From Desulfofarcimen acetoxidans DSM 771 (GTDB lineage Bacteria > Bacillota > Desulfotomaculia > Desulfotomaculales > Desulfofarciminaceae): a stretch of DNA of 64,000 nucleotides. This document shows, in pieces, positions 1 through 10,515 of the stretch. The translations under genes were made by a program, and so were the position numbers. The stretch's first letter is position 1. Each line of letters opens with the position of its first letter. The DNA lies in NCBI RefSeq assembly GCF_000024205.1, contig NC_013216.1, positions 4,154,001 through 4,218,000 of the forward strand, read 5' to 3'. The notes under the pieces were generated by a model. The model searched no databases. It was not told the origin of the DNA and saw nothing but the letters and a program-made list of their open reading frames with translations.

Positions 1-130
1 GGCAGTGCACAGCAACAGATCTAAAATCCAAAACCAAAAGCAGCAATAAACATTACTAAGTTTAAGCAAACCAACGCGCACATCGAGGGGCTCTTAGTTC
101 GGTCCATAGTAAGTCTTAGAGACGTCCTGC

Positions 131-289
131 GCGCAGCCCTAAACGAAGTCGGAATAACCAAAGTGCCCCGGTAATGCCAAAACCCATCTCCACATACGCT
201 CAAAAAAAACAGCTAAACATAGGTCCGTAAGGGGTGCTTTGGTTATCCCAGCGCAGGCCTAAACAAAGTCGGAATAACCAAAGCGCCCC
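131..289. repeat. 39-bp direct repeat pair plus inverted partial copy
   Basis: Positions 131-169 and 251-289 carry the same 39-bp unit with about three mismatches, spaced by 120 bp; the shared core includes GTCGGAATAACCAAAG. Positions 231-248 hold an inverted partial copy, so 231-289 can fold into a hairpin of about 17 pairs. It lies downstream of prfB. The rest of 1-409 shows no convincing gene. Function is unknown; a terminator or small repeat element is possible. Confidence 0.5.
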
Positions 290-409
290 CTGTGAAAAAG
301 CCGATCACATTATGCGTGCAAGTTATGGCAACCTACTAACCATTCGAGCACAAATCCCAAATTCCTGCCTAAACTCGACATATTACCAAAAAAAAATAGA
401 GGTTGCCCT

Positions 410-1511
410 CTATTTCCGAACCTGCCAAAGCAAAAAAGCCGCCATAAATTTATCCAGTTCCCCATTCATCACAGCCTCAATATTGCCCGTTTCCGCCCCG
501 GTACGGTGATCCTTAACCAAACTATAAGGATGAAACACATAAGAACGAATCTGGCTGCCCCAGGCAATTTCCTGGTGGTCGCCCCGCAAAGAAGCCATCT
601 CAGCCTCTTTTTTCTGCAGTTCCAATTCCGCCAGCTTTGCCTTCAATAGTTTCATAGCCGAATTGCGGTTGGATAACTGCGATCTCTCATTCTGACAGGA
701 AACCACGATCCCGGTGGGCAAATGAGTAATGCGCACAGCCGAGTCAGTTTTGTTCACATGCTGCCCACCGGCCCCACCGGCCCGAAAAGTATCTATTTTT
801 AAATCCTCAGTTTTTATTTCAATATCCACATCCTCATCCACCTCCGGCAAAACCTCCACCGAAGCAAAAGAGGTGTGCCTGCGGCCCGCCGTGTCAAACG
901 GTGAAATGCGCACCAGCCGGTGCACCCCTTTTTCCGACTTTAAATAACCGAAAGCATTGGGACCGACAATCTCAACCGTAACGCTCTTTATGCCGGCCTC
1001 ATCACCGGACAGCATATCCAAAACAATGACCCGGTACCGGTGATCTTCCGCCCAGCGGGTAAACATGCGCAGCAGCATTTCCACCCAATCCTGAGCCTCA
1101 GTGCCGCCGGCCCCGGCATGCAATGAAATAATGGCGTTTCCCCTGTCATACTCGCCGCTGAGCAATACATCAAGCTCCAACTCAGAAACCCGGAGCTCAA
1201 GTTGTTTGAGATCCTTAGCGGTTTCCCGCAAGGCAATGTCGTCGTCCTCTTCCTGAGCCAGCTCAGCCAGCACCTCCAGATCCTCCAGTGACTGCCTCAA
1301 CTCACCATAAAGGCTTACCGAATCCTTGAGCACTGCCTGCTGCCGGGAAATTTTTTGAGCCTGGGCCTGATCATCCCAAAAACCGGGCGCCATCATCAGC
1401 TTATCTAATTTTTCTATCTCCGACTCTTTACCGGCAATGTCAAAGAGAAACCCTCAAATCTGCCACACGACCGGATAATTCCTCCAGCGTCTTTTTAATC
1501 TCTGTGTACAT
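410..1511 (-). CDS. prfB: Peptide chain release factor 2, made by programmed +1 frameshift
   Basis: RF2 recognises UGA and UAA stop codons and triggers hydrolysis of the finished peptide on the ribosome. The long frame (410-1439) carries the GGQ catalytic loop (RAGGAGGQHVNKT) and the RF2-type SPF anticodon-like motif (RISPFD). The gene does not begin at the internal ATG near 1396. An upstream frame starts at ATG 1511 (MYTEIKKTLEELSGRV) and runs into TGA at 1440-1442. A +1 slip at CTT-TGA-C joins it to the long frame, giving an RF2 of normal length. It follows secA by 16 nt and is probably cotranscribed with it. Autoregulation by the frameshift is established for this family. Confidence 0.97.
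1440..1456 (-). promoter_or_regulatory. prfB programmed +1 frameshift site
   Basis: On the minus strand the sequence reads AGG-GTT-TCT-CTT-TGA-C, matching the conserved prfB recoding signal of a Shine-Dalgarno-like AGGG, a slippery CTT and an in-frame TGA followed by C. After the slip the frame reads D-I-A-G-K-E-S-E and continues into RF2. Low RF2 slows UGA termination and favours the slip, which closes the feedback loop. Confidence 0.93.
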
Positions 1512-1527
1512 GACACACTTCCCTTCT

Positions 1528-4146
1528 TTATTTGCCCCGGCCGCAGCACTTCTTATATTTCTTGCCGCTGCCGCAGGGACACTGATCATTGCGACCCACC
1601 TTATCCTCTTTTCTTACAGGTTGCTTCGGGCCGTCTTCATAGCGGTTCTCAGTCACCTGCACCGCCTTTTGTTCAGGCGGCTGCACCAAAACAACCCTGT
1701 AAACATAACGCACAACATCTTCCTGAATAGAGTCAATCATATTCTGAAACATTTCATAGCCTTCAAACTTATACTCTACCAGGGGATCCTTCTGACCGTA
1801 GGCCCGCAGGCCCACGCCTTCCCGCAGCTGATCCATGGCATCCAGGTGATCCATCCATTTCTCATCCACAATCTTGAGAATAACCACCCGTTCCAATTCA
1901 CGCATGGTCTCATAACCCAGCTCGGCTTCCTTGGCATTATAAATATCCAGGGCTTTCTCCAGAATAAAATCTCTTAGATCTTTCTTGCCTCGGTCTTCCA
2001 ACTCCCCGACAGTCAGATTATGATCAGGCAGGAAAAGCTGTTCCGCCTGCTCCAACAGGCCCGCCAGATCCCATTCCTCCTGGTAAACACCTTCCGCAGC
2101 ATATACGTTCAGCACATTATCAACAACTTTTTCAATCATCTGGCGAACGTTTTCCTGCATATTTTCACCGGCCAGCACTTCCCGCCGCTGCTTGTAAATA
2201 AGCTCCCTTTGCTGGTTCATCACATCATCATACTGCAGCACATGCTTACGGGCATCGAAGTTGCGGCTTTCCACGCGTTTCTGGGCGGTTTCGATAGACT
2301 TGGTGATCAAAACATGCTCAATGGGCACATCTTCTTCCAAACCCAGCTTATCCATAAGGCCTGAGATATTCTCCGCACCAAAAAGCCTCATTAAATCATC
2401 TTCCAGGGAACTGAAAAACTGGCTGGAGCCAGGATCTCCCTGACGACCGCCGCGGCCCCGCAGCTGGTTGTCAATTCTCCGGCTTTCATGTCTCTCCGTA
2501 CCCATTATATGCAGACCGCCCAGATCGAGCACACGGTTGCGCTCTTCTTCCGTCAGCCGCCTATACTTTTCCAGAATTTCAGCACATTCCTGCTTCTGCT
2601 CTTCAAGACTAAGTCCCTTGGAACGGATTTCCGCCTGGGATAAAAACTCCGGGTTGCCCCCCAGCAAAATATCAGTACCCCGGCCAGCCATATTGGTAGC
2701 AATAGTTACTGCTCCAAAACGCCCGGCCTGAGCTACGATTTCCGCTTCTTTCTCATGAAACTTGGCATTTAAAACCTGGTGGGGAACACCTTTTCTCTTC
2801 AGCATGGCGCTTAAAACTTCTGATTTCTCGATAGAAATAGTGCCCACCAGTATAGGCTGGCCGTTGGCATGACGCGCGGCGATATCCTCAACCGCCGCGT
2901 TGAATTTAGCATTCTCAGTCTTATACACCACATCCGGCATATCTTTTCTGATATTGTCCTTATTGGTGGGAACAACCACCACATCCAACCCGTAAATCTT
3001 GCGGAATTCCTCTTCTTCAGTAGCCGCAGTACCGGTCATACCGGCCAGCTTGTTATACATGCGGAAATAATTCTGAAAAGTAATAGTAGCCAGTGTCTGT
3101 GATTCCCTCTCGATATGCACTCCTTCCTTGGCCTCTATGGATTGGTGCAGCCCGTCGCTGTAGCGGCGGCCGAACATCAAACGACCGGTAAACTCATCGA
3201 CAATAATTACCTGACCCTCTTTGACCACGTAATCACGGTCCTTCTTCATCAGCGCGTGAGCTTTTAAGGCCTGGTTCAAATAATGATTGAGCTGCATATT
3301 GGAATCATCGAAAAGATTGCCCACACCCAAAAGCTTTTCCGCATGCGCCACGCCCTCTTCGGTCAGGGCCACTGTATGCGCCTTCTCATCTACAGTATAG
3401 TCTTTTTCCACTGTCAGCCTGGGCACCAGTTTGGCAAAAGTATAATAGTGATCTGTGGCTTTATCTGCCTGGCCCGAGATAATCAGCGGTGTGCGGGCCT
3501 CGTCAATTAAAATGCTGTCCACCTCGTCCACAATGGCATAATTTAATTGCCGCTGCGCCAGGTGCTCCGGGTGAACAGCCATATTATCCCTCAAGTAATC
3601 AAAACCAAACTCATTATTAGTACCGTAAGTAATATCAGAACCATAAGCCGTCTTGCGCTCGTATTGATCCAGACCGTGCACAATGAGACCCACGGAAAGT
3701 CCCAAAAACTTGTAAATGTGTCCCATCCACTCACTGTCACGACGGGCCAAATAATCGTTAACCGTGACCACGTGTACGCCTTGACCGGTGAGAGCATTTA
3801 AATATACCGGCAGAGTTGCCACCAGAGTTTTACCTTCACCGGTCTTCATCTCAGCTATGCGGCCCTGGTGCAGCACCATCCCGCCGATCAGCTGAACATC
3901 AAAATGCCTCATGCCCAGCACCCGCCTGGAGGCCTCGCGCACCAAGGCAAAAGCCTCCGGCAGCAAGTTATTTAAATCTTCGCCTCGCTCCAGGCGATCC
4001 CTGAAAACTATCGTCATATTCTGCAGCTCTTGATCAGCAAGCCCCGTCAGGCCGGCTTCCAGAGCATTTATTTTATCTATCTCGCGCTGCAATTTTTTCA
4101 CTTCTCTGGCATTATCATCAAACCAATCACGAATAAACCTTAACAT
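1528..4146 (-). CDS. secA: Preprotein translocase ATPase SecA
   Basis: SecA is the cytoplasmic motor that drives unfolded preproteins through SecYEG. The protein has the Walker A motif MKTGEGKT near residue 100, the DEAD-type segment around [15 protein letters not shown], the central helical scaffold, and a C-terminal zinc-binding tail [13 protein letters not shown] that binds SecB or phospholipid in relatives. The start at 4146 (MLRFIRDWF) is chosen over the upstream in-frame ATG at 4173 because AAAGGTGG lies just before it. The resulting 872 residues are normal for Firmicutes. It is followed at 16 nt by prfB and preceded by hpf, a conserved order in clostridia. Confidence 0.97.
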   Translation of the reverse strand: MLRFIRDWFDDNAREVKKLQREIDKINALEAGLTGLADQELQNMTIVFRDRLERGEDLNNLLPEAFALVREASRRVLGMRHFDVQLIGGMVLHQGRIAEMKTGEGKTLVATLPVYLNALTGQGVHVVTVNDYLARRDSEWMGHIYKFLGLSVGLIVHGLDQYERKTAYGSDITYGTNNEFGFDYLRDNMAVHPEHLAQRQLNYAIVDEVDSILIDEARTPLIISGQADKATDHYYTFAKLVPRLTVEKDYTVDEKAHTVALTEEGVAHAEKLLGVGNLFDDSNMQLNHYLNQALKAHALMKKDRDYVVKEGQVIIVDEFTGRLMFGRRYSDGLHQSIEAKEGVHIERESQTLATITFQNYFRMYNKLAGMTGTAATEEEEFRKIYGLDVVVVPTNKDNIRKDMPDVVYKTENAKFNAAVEDIAARHANGQPILVGTISIEKSEVLSAMLKRKGVPHQVLNAKFHEKEAEIVAQAGRFGAVTIATNMAGRGTDILLGGNPEFLSQAEIRSKGLSLEEQKQECAEILEKYRRLTEEERNRVLDLGGLHIMGTERHESRRIDNQLRGRGGRQGDPGSSQFFSSLEDDLMRLFGAENISGLMDKLGLEEDVPIEHVLITKSIETAQKRVESRNFDARKHVLQYDDVMNQQRELIYKQRREVLAGENMQENVRQMIEKVVDNVLNVYAAEGVYQEEWDLAGLLEQAEQLFLPDHNLTVGELEDRGKKDLRDFILEKALDIYNAKEAELGYETMRELERVVILKIVDEKWMDHLDAMDQLREGVGLRAYGQKDPLVEYKFEGYEMFQNMIDSIQEDVVRYVYRVVLVQPPEQKAVQVTENRYEDGPKQPVRKEDKVGRNDQCPCGSGKKYKKCCGRGK

Positions 4147-4276
4147 TACTGGCCACCTTTCGCCCGCAGGCACCGAAATTATGCGGCAAATTCAACTAAT
4201 ATAGAAGTTGTGCAGAAAAATTCTGTAAAAAATAGTATTTAACCGCTGTTTAATTTTAGCACTACCCCGTAAAAGT

Positions 4277-4310
4277 TGCAAGCCGCAGGAACTAAATCCT
4301 ACGGCTTGCA
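4277..4310 (-). terminator. Rho-independent terminator between hpf and secA
   Basis: The arms TGCAAGCCG and CGGCTTGCA flank a mispaired loop and are followed on the minus strand by a short T-run (AACTTTT). It would end the hpf transcript and give secA its own promoter in 4147-4276. Confidence 0.7.
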
Positions 4311-4323
4311 AAAACAAATAAAA

Positions 4324-4857
4324 CTATGCCTCCGGCTCAATCAAGCCGTAATTTCCATCCTTGCGCTTGTAAACAACATTCGCCCGGTCACTATCAGCAT
4401 TGGAAAATACAAAAAAGGAATGTCCCAGCAGATTCATCTGCAAAACAGCTTCTTCCACTGACATGGGCTTCATGTTAAAGCGCTTGTTGCGCAGTATTTT
4501 CGGCGCATCATCATCAACGGCAGCCTGTGTCTCACTGACATACGGCACACCATTTAAAGCCCGGCCCCGTCTGGACAACTTGCCCTTAAAGCGGTTGATT
4601 TGCTTTTCCAGCTTCTCCACCACTAAGTCAATTGAGCTGTACATATCACCGGTAGTTTCTTCGCCACGCAGGATCATTCCGTTTACGGGAATGGTTACTT
4701 CCACGCGATGCGACTCTTTCTCCACCTTCATGGTAACCTGGGCCTCACCAAAATGATAGTTGTCTGCAAACTTGTCCATCTTGCTCAGTCTTTTTTCCAC
4801 ATAGTCTTTAAGAGCCGGAGTTACCTGAATATTTCTGCCTCTTACCTGTACATCCAT
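4324..4857 (-). CDS. hpf: Long ribosome hibernation promoting factor
   Basis: This is the long form of HPF (177 residues). The N-terminal domain, residues 1-105 (MDVQVRGRNIQVTPALKDYV), is the RaiA/YfiA fold that binds the decoding centre. The C-terminal domain, about 120-177 (KRFNMKPMSVEEAVLQM), dimerises 70S ribosomes into 100S particles in stationary phase. Length and both domains match Firmicute long HPF. It sits upstream of secA and downstream of the cold-shock gene, a stress-linked neighbourhood. Confidence 0.95.
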   Translation of the reverse strand: MDVQVRGRNIQVTPALKDYVEKRLSKMDKFADNYHFGEAQVTMKVEKESHRVEVTIPVNGMILRGEETTGDMYSSIDLVVEKLEKQINRFKGKLSRRGRALNGVPYVSETQAAVDDDAPKILRNKRFNMKPMSVEEAVLQMNLLGHSFFVFSNADSDRANVVYKRKDGNYGLIEPEA

Positions 4858-4950
4858 TCATACCAACTCCTCTACCTCTGTATATAGTTAGTATTGCCCT
4901 AAATATATAAAAACCTGTAATCTCATTTTATATATAAATAATTTATTAAA

Positions 4951-4976
4951 GCCCCAGTATATAACCAGGGCTTCGG
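4951..4976 (-). terminator. Terminator after the cold-shock gene
   Basis: Minus-strand hairpin with arms AAGCCC and GGGCTT around a TA-rich loop, 9 nt after the csp stop codon. Confidence 0.6.
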
Positions 4977-4984
4977 GTACAATG

Positions 4985-5182
4985 TTATACTTTCATGACG
5001 TTTGCCGCTTGCGGCCCACGAGCACCTTCAACAATGTCAAATTCTACTTCTTGGCCTTCTTCCAAGGTTTTAAAGCCCTCGGACTGAATAGCTGAGAAGT
5101 GTACGAAAACGTCACCGCCGTCTTCTCTCTCAATAAAACCGTACCCTTTTTCTGCGCTAAACCATTTAACCTTACCTAACAT
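4985..5182 (-). CDS. Cold-shock protein, CspA family
   Basis: This is a 65-residue single OB-fold protein that binds single-stranded RNA and DNA and melts RNA structure. Both nucleic-acid motifs are intact: RNP1 KGYGFIE and RNP2 VFVHFSAI. Length and sequence match CspA/B/C/D paralogues, which cannot be separated here. AGGAGGA stands before the ATG. The 309-nt stretch upstream (5183-5491) has no gene and probably holds the long 5' leader typical of csp genes. Confidence 0.95.
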   Translation of the reverse strand: MLGKVKWFSAEKGYGFIEREDGGDVFVHFSAIQSEGFKTLEEGQEVEFDIVEGARGPQAANVMKV

Positions 5183-5491
5183 TCTAAAACATTCCTCCTA
5201 CAATAAAATCCCGTGAACTCATAATCACGTACACCTATGTTAGCACATAGCCATAGTACTGTCAAGGCTTACCACTAAGTAAGTGACTAAAATATTCTTC
5301 TTATATGCCCAGTTGTTAAAAAATAATTTTTCTTGTGGAATATTGCCTGTGGATATTGTGGATAACCCTGTTAATAACTTTAAATACAACAGCTGAGGTT
5401 GTGATTATTTTGTTGTTTTTTGAAAAAACGTGTTAGATTAGCTCATCTTAGAGGCATGCTACTTGCTTACGTCTTATTTATATTTTTCTAA

Positions 5492-6301
5492 TTATTTAGT
5501 TATAATCACGGTAGTCCCCACACTGACATAATCATAAAAATCTTCCACATCCCCGTTGGACAGGCCTATACAACCCCAGGTCCAGTCCTTGCCGAAGGAT
5601 GGGATGTCTCCCCCGTGGATTCCTACACCACCGCCTAAAGCTGTACGCTGGGGCGGTATTTTACCTGCATTAATAGCATTTACGATGGAATCCCCGGTCT
5701 GAGAATTGATTAAACCCTGACGAACTCCCCTGCCGGCATCCTCCGCATTGGGGTAACTGAGTCTCATCCATCTGGTTCCAAGATAATAGTCGGCAGGTGA
5801 AAGGACGGACTTCTCAGCTATATAGAAAGTGCCTTCCGGTGTTTTAAGATCGCCCTGAACCTGCTTATCAGCCAGGCCGCCGGAACCGATATCCACAGGA
5901 TAAGTCTTTAGCCAGGTATTTTTGTAAACTATGGAAAGGCTATGATTCGTTTTATTTATTACAATCTTCAAGGTGCTCCAAGGATCAGTTATCCCTCTCT
6001 CGGCCAATATTGCTTTAAGCGATTTGGCTTTAGACTGACCGGTTGATGAGTTAAGGGGAATGATTAAGACCTGACCGGCTGCCAGCCAGTCTGACTTCAA
6101 ACCGTTGGCTTGCTTTAAAGCCGCAACCGGGATGCCGTATTTACCGGCAATAATAAAGAGTGAGTCCCCGGCTTTTACAGTATACCGTTCGGCTCCGGAA
6201 GAGGCCTGAGCCGATATACCGGAATTTAACGAATAAAAAATTGCTGCCAGCATAATAAGGCCCGCCAAAACCAAAGCGAAATAACTAATTTTTTGCTTCA
6301 T
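5492..6301 (-). CDS. LysM and L,D-transpeptidase (YkuD) cell-wall protein
   Basis: This predicted exported enzyme makes or remodels L,D cross-links in peptidoglycan. Residues 7-29 form a signal anchor and about 40-84 a LysM peptidoglycan-binding module (YTVKAGDSLFIIAGKYGIP). The rest is a YkuD catalytic domain with HGGD and the active-site segment TWGCIGLSN. The usual serine-His-Gly-Cys-Arg motif is varied, with tryptophan before GC and isoleucine-glycine after it, but the nucleophilic cysteine is present. The start is ATG 6301, with AGGAGG 13 nt upstream; TTG 6304 in the same frame is an alternative. It is divergent from vanW. Confidence 0.9.
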   Translation of the reverse strand: MKQKISYFALVLAGLIMLAAIFYSLNSGISAQASSGAERYTVKAGDSLFIIAGKYGIPVAALKQANGLKSDWLAAGQVLIIPLNSSTGQSKAKSLKAILAERGITDPWSTLKIVINKTNHSLSIVYKNTWLKTYPVDIGSGGLADKQVQGDLKTPEGTFYIAEKSVLSPADYYLGTRWMRLSYPNAEDAGRGVRQGLINSQTGDSIVNAINAGKIPPQRTALGGGVGIHGGDIPSFGKDWTWGCIGLSNGDVEDFYDYVSVGTTVIITK

Positions 6302-6542
6302 CAAAAAAGCATTTCCTCCTTTATTGAGCCCTGTTCAGAGCAAATAATGAGCATAGCCTGTCTTTTTCTTCATCATCCAGCTTATACTCTGATAATTTTC
6401 GTTATAATTAGATATTTTCCTGCTGGTAAGTAAGGGATTTGAATGATTAAATTGTTAGGCTTTTTACTTGCTAAAACGGTGTGGTTTGAGCATACTAATA
6501 AAGCATTTTTTGCTTCAAATTGTAGAGCGGGGGATTGGTTTA

Positions 6543-7556
6543 ATGAAGAAATGCAAATTACTGTTTTTTCTTTTAATTTGCTTGGCCTGCCTCATTAGTT
6601 CCGGCATTTTGCAAATTACGCGCACGTCAAGGGGAATAAATCCGGGAACAACAAAGTTTCCGGGACTTTTTCCGGTTGCTGAGACAGCACAGGTGAAAAA
6701 AACCAATGAAGATGCCGCTAAAAAGCCATCGACACAAGAGGAAGAGGATTTTTTTGAGGGGTTTGAGGGTATGGACAAAGCCTATGACGGCCCGCTCCCC
6801 TGGCTGGAAAACAGCTCGTTTCAGGAATCCGTAAAAAAATACCAAACACCGGTTTTGATGGCGGCCTACAGAGCCTCCTTGCCTGACCCGATTATGGCTG
6901 AAGGATATAATATCGGATTGGCAGCACAGCAGCTGGCAGGCACAGTGGTGCAGGCAGAGGAAGTTTTTTCTCAAAATCACACCCTCGGACCCTACATCGA
7001 GTCTAAAGGCTATAAGGCAGGCCCAACCTATTCCGGCAACCAGCTGATTACCACTGTGGGTGGCGGAGTATGCAAGATTGCTTCTATGCTCTATAATGTA
7101 GTGACTTTCTGTGATTTGAAGGTTATTTCACGCAGCCCTCATTCCATGACTGTGCCCTATGTCCCGCCGGGCCAGGACGCCACTGTTTACTACGGCTGCA
7201 GAGACTTTTCCTTTTTTAATGACAGCGGCCGGCCTATTCTTATCTGGGCACAAAAAGAAGGCGACACGCTTTATATGGCTTTTTACGGGCAAAAAAGGGC
7301 ACCGGCTGTAGTTTGGCACCACAAGATTATCAGTCATAATAAAATGTGGACGGAGAGAAGATACAATTCTTCACTGCCGCCGGGTCAAGAAAATATAGTT
7401 AATCCCGGGCAAAACGGGTTAACGGTAAAATCCTGGGTCACTATAATAGGAGCCGGGGGCGAGATCACTGAAAAGAGCAAAGGTATCAGCTATTATAAAC
7501 CCAGCCCCCGTGTAATTGAGTACGGTCCTCCCAGTGCTCATGAGGATGACGGCTAA
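6543..7556 (+). CDS. VanW family protein
   Basis: This is a membrane-anchored or exported protein of the VanW family, found near vancomycin-resistance and sporulation genes but of unproven biochemical role. The N-terminus (KLLFFLLICLACLISSGIL) is a signal anchor. The VanW core is at about 115-245 with the diagnostic GGGVCKIASMLYNVV. The C-terminal region around 270-320 is a G5-like or beta-rich extension. The start at 6543 is preferred to 6468 because GCGGGGG lies upstream and the signal peptide then begins at residue 2. Confidence 0.85.
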   Translation: MKKCKLLFFLLICLACLISSGILQITRTSRGINPGTTKFPGLFPVAETAQVKKTNEDAAKKPSTQEEEDFFEGFEGMDKAYDGPLPWLENSSFQESVKKYQTPVLMAAYRASLPDPIMAEGYNIGLAAQQLAGTVVQAEEVFSQNHTLGPYIESKGYKAGPTYSGNQLITTVGGGVCKIASMLYNVVTFCDLKVISRSPHSMTVPYVPPGQDATVYYGCRDFSFFNDSGRPILIWAQKEGDTLYMAFYGQKRAPAVVWHHKIISHNKMWTERRYNSSLPPGQENIVNPGQNGLTVKSWVTIIGAGGEITEKSKGISYYKPSPRVIEYGPPSAHEDDG

Positions 7557-7665
7557 TCTCATGATTTCTTAATGTCTCTAAGAATTGCCCCAATGTTTTT
7601 CGAATCTTTTATTGGCACCAAACCTTAAAAAAGTTCAGTAAACTCGGAGATGTGCCAAGGAGCGG

Positions 7666-9129
7666 CTACTTTACCACACGTATAGTTTTTAGCTCAGCAT
7701 CGCAACAGCCTTGAAAATGCATGCCCAGATTTCTCATTACAACCAGGTAATCCACTATCTCACGGCTCACCCTCTCTCCCGGGCAAATAACGGGAATACC
7801 GGGCGGGTAACAGGCAATCACCTCATTGCAGACCCGTCCCACAGACTCCTCAAGGGGCAGCGCTATAACAGCGGAGCGAAAGGCTTCCGCGGGAGTAAGC
7901 ACACTTTCCGGTGTTGACGGTATAATCAAGCTGTCCCGCTCAGTTGTTTTCCCGCCGGCAGACAATCCGGCATAACCCTGGCTCAAGTCTTTTAAAGCAT
8001 TAATAAGGCGCTCTATATCTTCCTGACTGTTGCCAAAGGATACGATAAAAAGCAGGTTCCGCATATCGGACATCTCTACCTGAATACTGTGTTTTTCCCT
8101 CAGTAATTTTTCTGCCGCCAGACCGGTGAGCCTGAGCCGCTTGACTGAAACGGTCACCTTGGTCTGATCCAGACCGTAAACGCCTCTTTTGCCGGTTATC
8201 TCAAAACCAAAGGCAGACAACCCGTCAACGGCAGCAACTCCGTCTCTCAATAATTGAGACAGATGCAGCGATTTTTCTATTAGCTGCCCGCCGTATTGCG
8301 CCATTTGTGCTACAGCAGCTTCGAGGGAGGCCAACAAAAGATAAGACGTGCTGGTACTCTGCAGCAGTCTCAGAGTTGCTTCCAATCTCTCCATGTTCAC
8401 GCGTTTACCCTTCAGGTGCAGCATGGAAGCCTGGGTAAAGGCCGACAATAACTTGTGGGTTCCCTGTACAACCGCGTCAGCACCGGCAGACAGAGAAGTT
8501 TCCGGCAGTCTTTCATGAAAAATAAAGTGCGGGCCATGTGCCTCATCCACCAGTAAAGGGATATTGCGGGCATGCACAATTTCAGCGATGGAAGCAATAT
8601 CCGAAGTGATGCCTTGGTAGGTAGGGTTGACTACCAGAACAGCCTTGATATCCGGATGCGTTTGGAGGCAATTGCTGATAATTTCCGGATCGGTACCCAA
8701 AGAGATTTGCCAGTCACTGTCATATTCCGGGCTATAAAAGACAGGTACGGCACCGCTTAATATAATACCGCTTAATATAGACCTGTGCATATTTCTGGGC
8801 ACCAGGATTTTATCCCCCGGGCCGCAAACCGTTATTACCAGAGCTTGCAAACCACAGGAACTGCCGTTGATCAAAAAATATGTTTTATCCGCCCCATAGA
8901 CTGAGGCGGCAATAGACTGCGATTCTTTAATCACGCCCTGTGTCTGGTGCAGATCATCCATGCCGGGAACATTAGTCACATCGGCAGCCAGCACTTTACC
9001 GCCCAGAAAACCTTTCAGGCAGCTTGTGTTATCCGCTCTTCCTTTATGACCGGGCATGTGAAACCTGATAACCCCATCATTTATATATTTTTTCAAAGCA
9101 TTTATTATGGGTTTTTGCGTCTCGCCCAA
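7666..9129 (-). CDS. Orn/Lys/Arg decarboxylase family protein
   Basis: This is a PLP-dependent decarboxylase of the aspartate-aminotransferase fold, probably acting on arginine, lysine or ornithine in polyamine synthesis. The N-terminus has RFHMPGHKG, and the PLP lysine lies in GTHKLLSAFTQAS. A C-terminal decarboxylase domain follows after about residue 380. About 487 residues is typical of the Firmicute YaaO/SpeA type. I chose a TTG start at 9129 because GAGGTGG lies 7 nt upstream of it and overlaps codons 4-6 of the ATG frame at 9153. Substrate cannot be told from sequence. Confidence 0.88.
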   Translation of the reverse strand: MGETQKPIINALKKYINDGVIRFHMPGHKGRADNTSCLKGFLGGKVLAADVTNVPGMDDLHQTQGVIKESQSIAASVYGADKTYFLINGSSCGLQALVITVCGPGDKILVPRNMHRSILSGIILSGAVPVFYSPEYDSDWQISLGTDPEIISNCLQTHPDIKAVLVVNPTYQGITSDIASIAEIVHARNIPLLVDEAHGPHFIFHERLPETSLSAGADAVVQGTHKLLSAFTQASMLHLKGKRVNMERLEATLRLLQSTSTSYLLLASLEAAVAQMAQYGGQLIEKSLHLSQLLRDGVAAVDGLSAFGFEITGKRGVYGLDQTKVTVSVKRLRLTGLAAEKLLREKHSIQVEMSDMRNLLFIVSFGNSQEDIERLINALKDLSQGYAGLSAGGKTTERDSLIIPSTPESVLTPAEAFRSAVIALPLEESVGRVCNEVIACYPPGIPVICPGERVSREIVDYLVVMRNLGMHFQGCCDAELKTIRVVK

Positions 9130-9205
9130 ACAATTTCCACCTCGTTTTTGCATATAGATTCACTTTTCTATATATGCAAAAAAACAGGGATTTGCTACCT
9201 TCTTT

Positions 9206-9640
9206 CTAATTGCTTAAAGATATAAAAATAAGCCCGGTAATGATAAAAACCGCCCCTATTAATTGAGCACCGGTAACAGGCTCACTGAGGAAAATATAGC
9301 TTAAGAACATAGTCACCAGAGGCGAGCAGGCCATAATCAGAGTAACATAGTTAATATTGCCCCACTTTAAGGCGGCAAAATAAGCCAAGTCACCTACCAG
9401 GGTAGCTAAAACCGCCTCAATAGCAATAAAAGCCCAGAACAAAGGGGGTACGGCAAAAACCTGGCTAAAGAACTGGTTGTATTTCCAGAAACCTACCAGC
9501 CAACCCAGCACCAGAGTGGCAGCCATCAGAGTGCGAATGCAAAGAGCGGTTACAGGATCTATTCTAAACAGGCCCAGTTTGCCAAAAAGCGGGGCCAATC
9601 CCCAGCACAGCATACCTAAAAAAGCATAAAGAAAAACCAT
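9206..9640 (-). CDS. Single-domain EamA/DMT transporter
   Basis: This is a small inner-membrane protein of 144 residues with one EamA domain of about five membrane segments. Classic DMT permeases have two such domains, so this one probably works as a homo- or heterodimer. GGAAGGGG lies before the ATG. The substrate is unknown. It lies 66 nt after the decarboxylase start, on the same strand, and could supply or export an amine, but that is only context. Confidence 0.8.
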   Translation of the reverse strand: MVFLYAFLGMLCWGLAPLFGKLGLFRIDPVTALCIRTLMAATLVLGWLVGFWKYNQFFSQVFAVPPLFWAFIAIEAVLATLVGDLAYFAALKWGNINYVTLIMACSPLVTMFLSYIFLSEPVTGAQLIGAVFIITGLIFISLSN

Positions 9641-9771
9641 CAGGATACCCCTTCCTTTCGGAAACCTTTCCCAACGATTATTCTTTATGCTTCAACTTAT
9701 ACTAATAGAACAAATCCTATTTTCATATTAATCCATGAAGGTCAAATTATAATAAACCTCTGTCGCACCTT

Positions 9772-10515
9772 TTATTTATACCTGCCGGCAGCCAGCGTCA
9801 ATCCCACTATCTCCCCGGCTCCTCCAACTGTCAGCGTCCTGGCTACGGCGGCAAGAGTGCTGCCTGTCGTGAAAATGTCATCAACGACGACAATTTTTTT
9901 ACCTCTTAAATCGGAGCCGGCCAAATTAAAAACCCCGCTGAGATTGGCTTCCCTTTCCGAACGGCTAAGACCGACCTGTGACGGGGTATCAATTACTTTA
10001 ACCACAGCAGACTGCACGGGTAGTTTTATAATTTTACCAAGTTCTTGAGCCAGCAGTTCCGCCTGGTTATAACCTCTCTGCCGCTGTTTCTTCACGGTCA
10101 TGGGCACAGCCACGATAATCTCCGCACCTGCAAAACACTCCTCTCCGGAGTACAGCTCGGCCAGCAAACCGGCCAACGGCCCAACCATCCATCTGGCGTT
10201 ATAATATTTAAGCTGCCGTACCGCTTCCTTTAGCAGCCCTTCATACGCACCTGCCGACCTTGCGGCGGCAAAAGGCCAGCTGCCGCCGGAGGAACACTCG
10301 GGACATCGATCGGAGAAAATATCCTCCGCCCCGGGATAAGGCAACAAATAACGTCCACATAACTTGCAGACAGGCTCACACCGGTAACTCTCGATCATAT
10401 TCCGGCAAAGCGGGCACAGGCTTGCCACCTGCTTACGCCTGACACCGCACAGAACACAAACAGGAGGGTGGGGCAGCAGCAGATCGGTTAAACCTTCGAT
10501 TAATTTACGTAGCAT
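9772..10515 (-). CDS. comF: ComF family phosphoribosyltransferase-like protein
   Basis: ComF is a cytoplasmic competence protein needed for DNA uptake in relatives. The N-terminus has two CxxC zinc knuckles (CVLCGVRRKQVASLCPLC) and a second pair (CKLCGRY...CPEC). The C-terminal half is a phosphoribosyltransferase fold with the PRPP loop VVVDDIFTTGSTL. The 247 residues are usual for the family. The start overlaps the end of the upstream GGDEF gene by 11 nt, so translation is probably coupled. With comM-dprA at 52-54 kb it suggests at least an ancestral competence system. Confidence 0.9.
   Translation of the reverse strand: MLRKLIEGLTDLLLPHPPVCVLCGVRRKQVASLCPLCRNMIESYRCEPVCKLCGRYLLPYPGAEDIFSDRCPECSSGGSWPFAAARSAGAYEGLLKEAVRQLKYYNARWMVGPLAGLLAELYSGEECFAGAEIIVAVPMTVKKQRQRGYNQAELLAQELGKIIKLPVQSAVVKVIDTPSQVGLSRSEREANLSGVFNLAGSDLRGKKIVVVDDIFTTGSTLAAVARTLTVGGAGEIVGLTLAAGRYK

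Noticed and set aside
4174-4276. ORFs antisense to secA and in its leader
   Set aside because: Shadow frames without RBS or family resemblance; the plus-strand frames across 1.5-4.0 kb are all antisense to secA.
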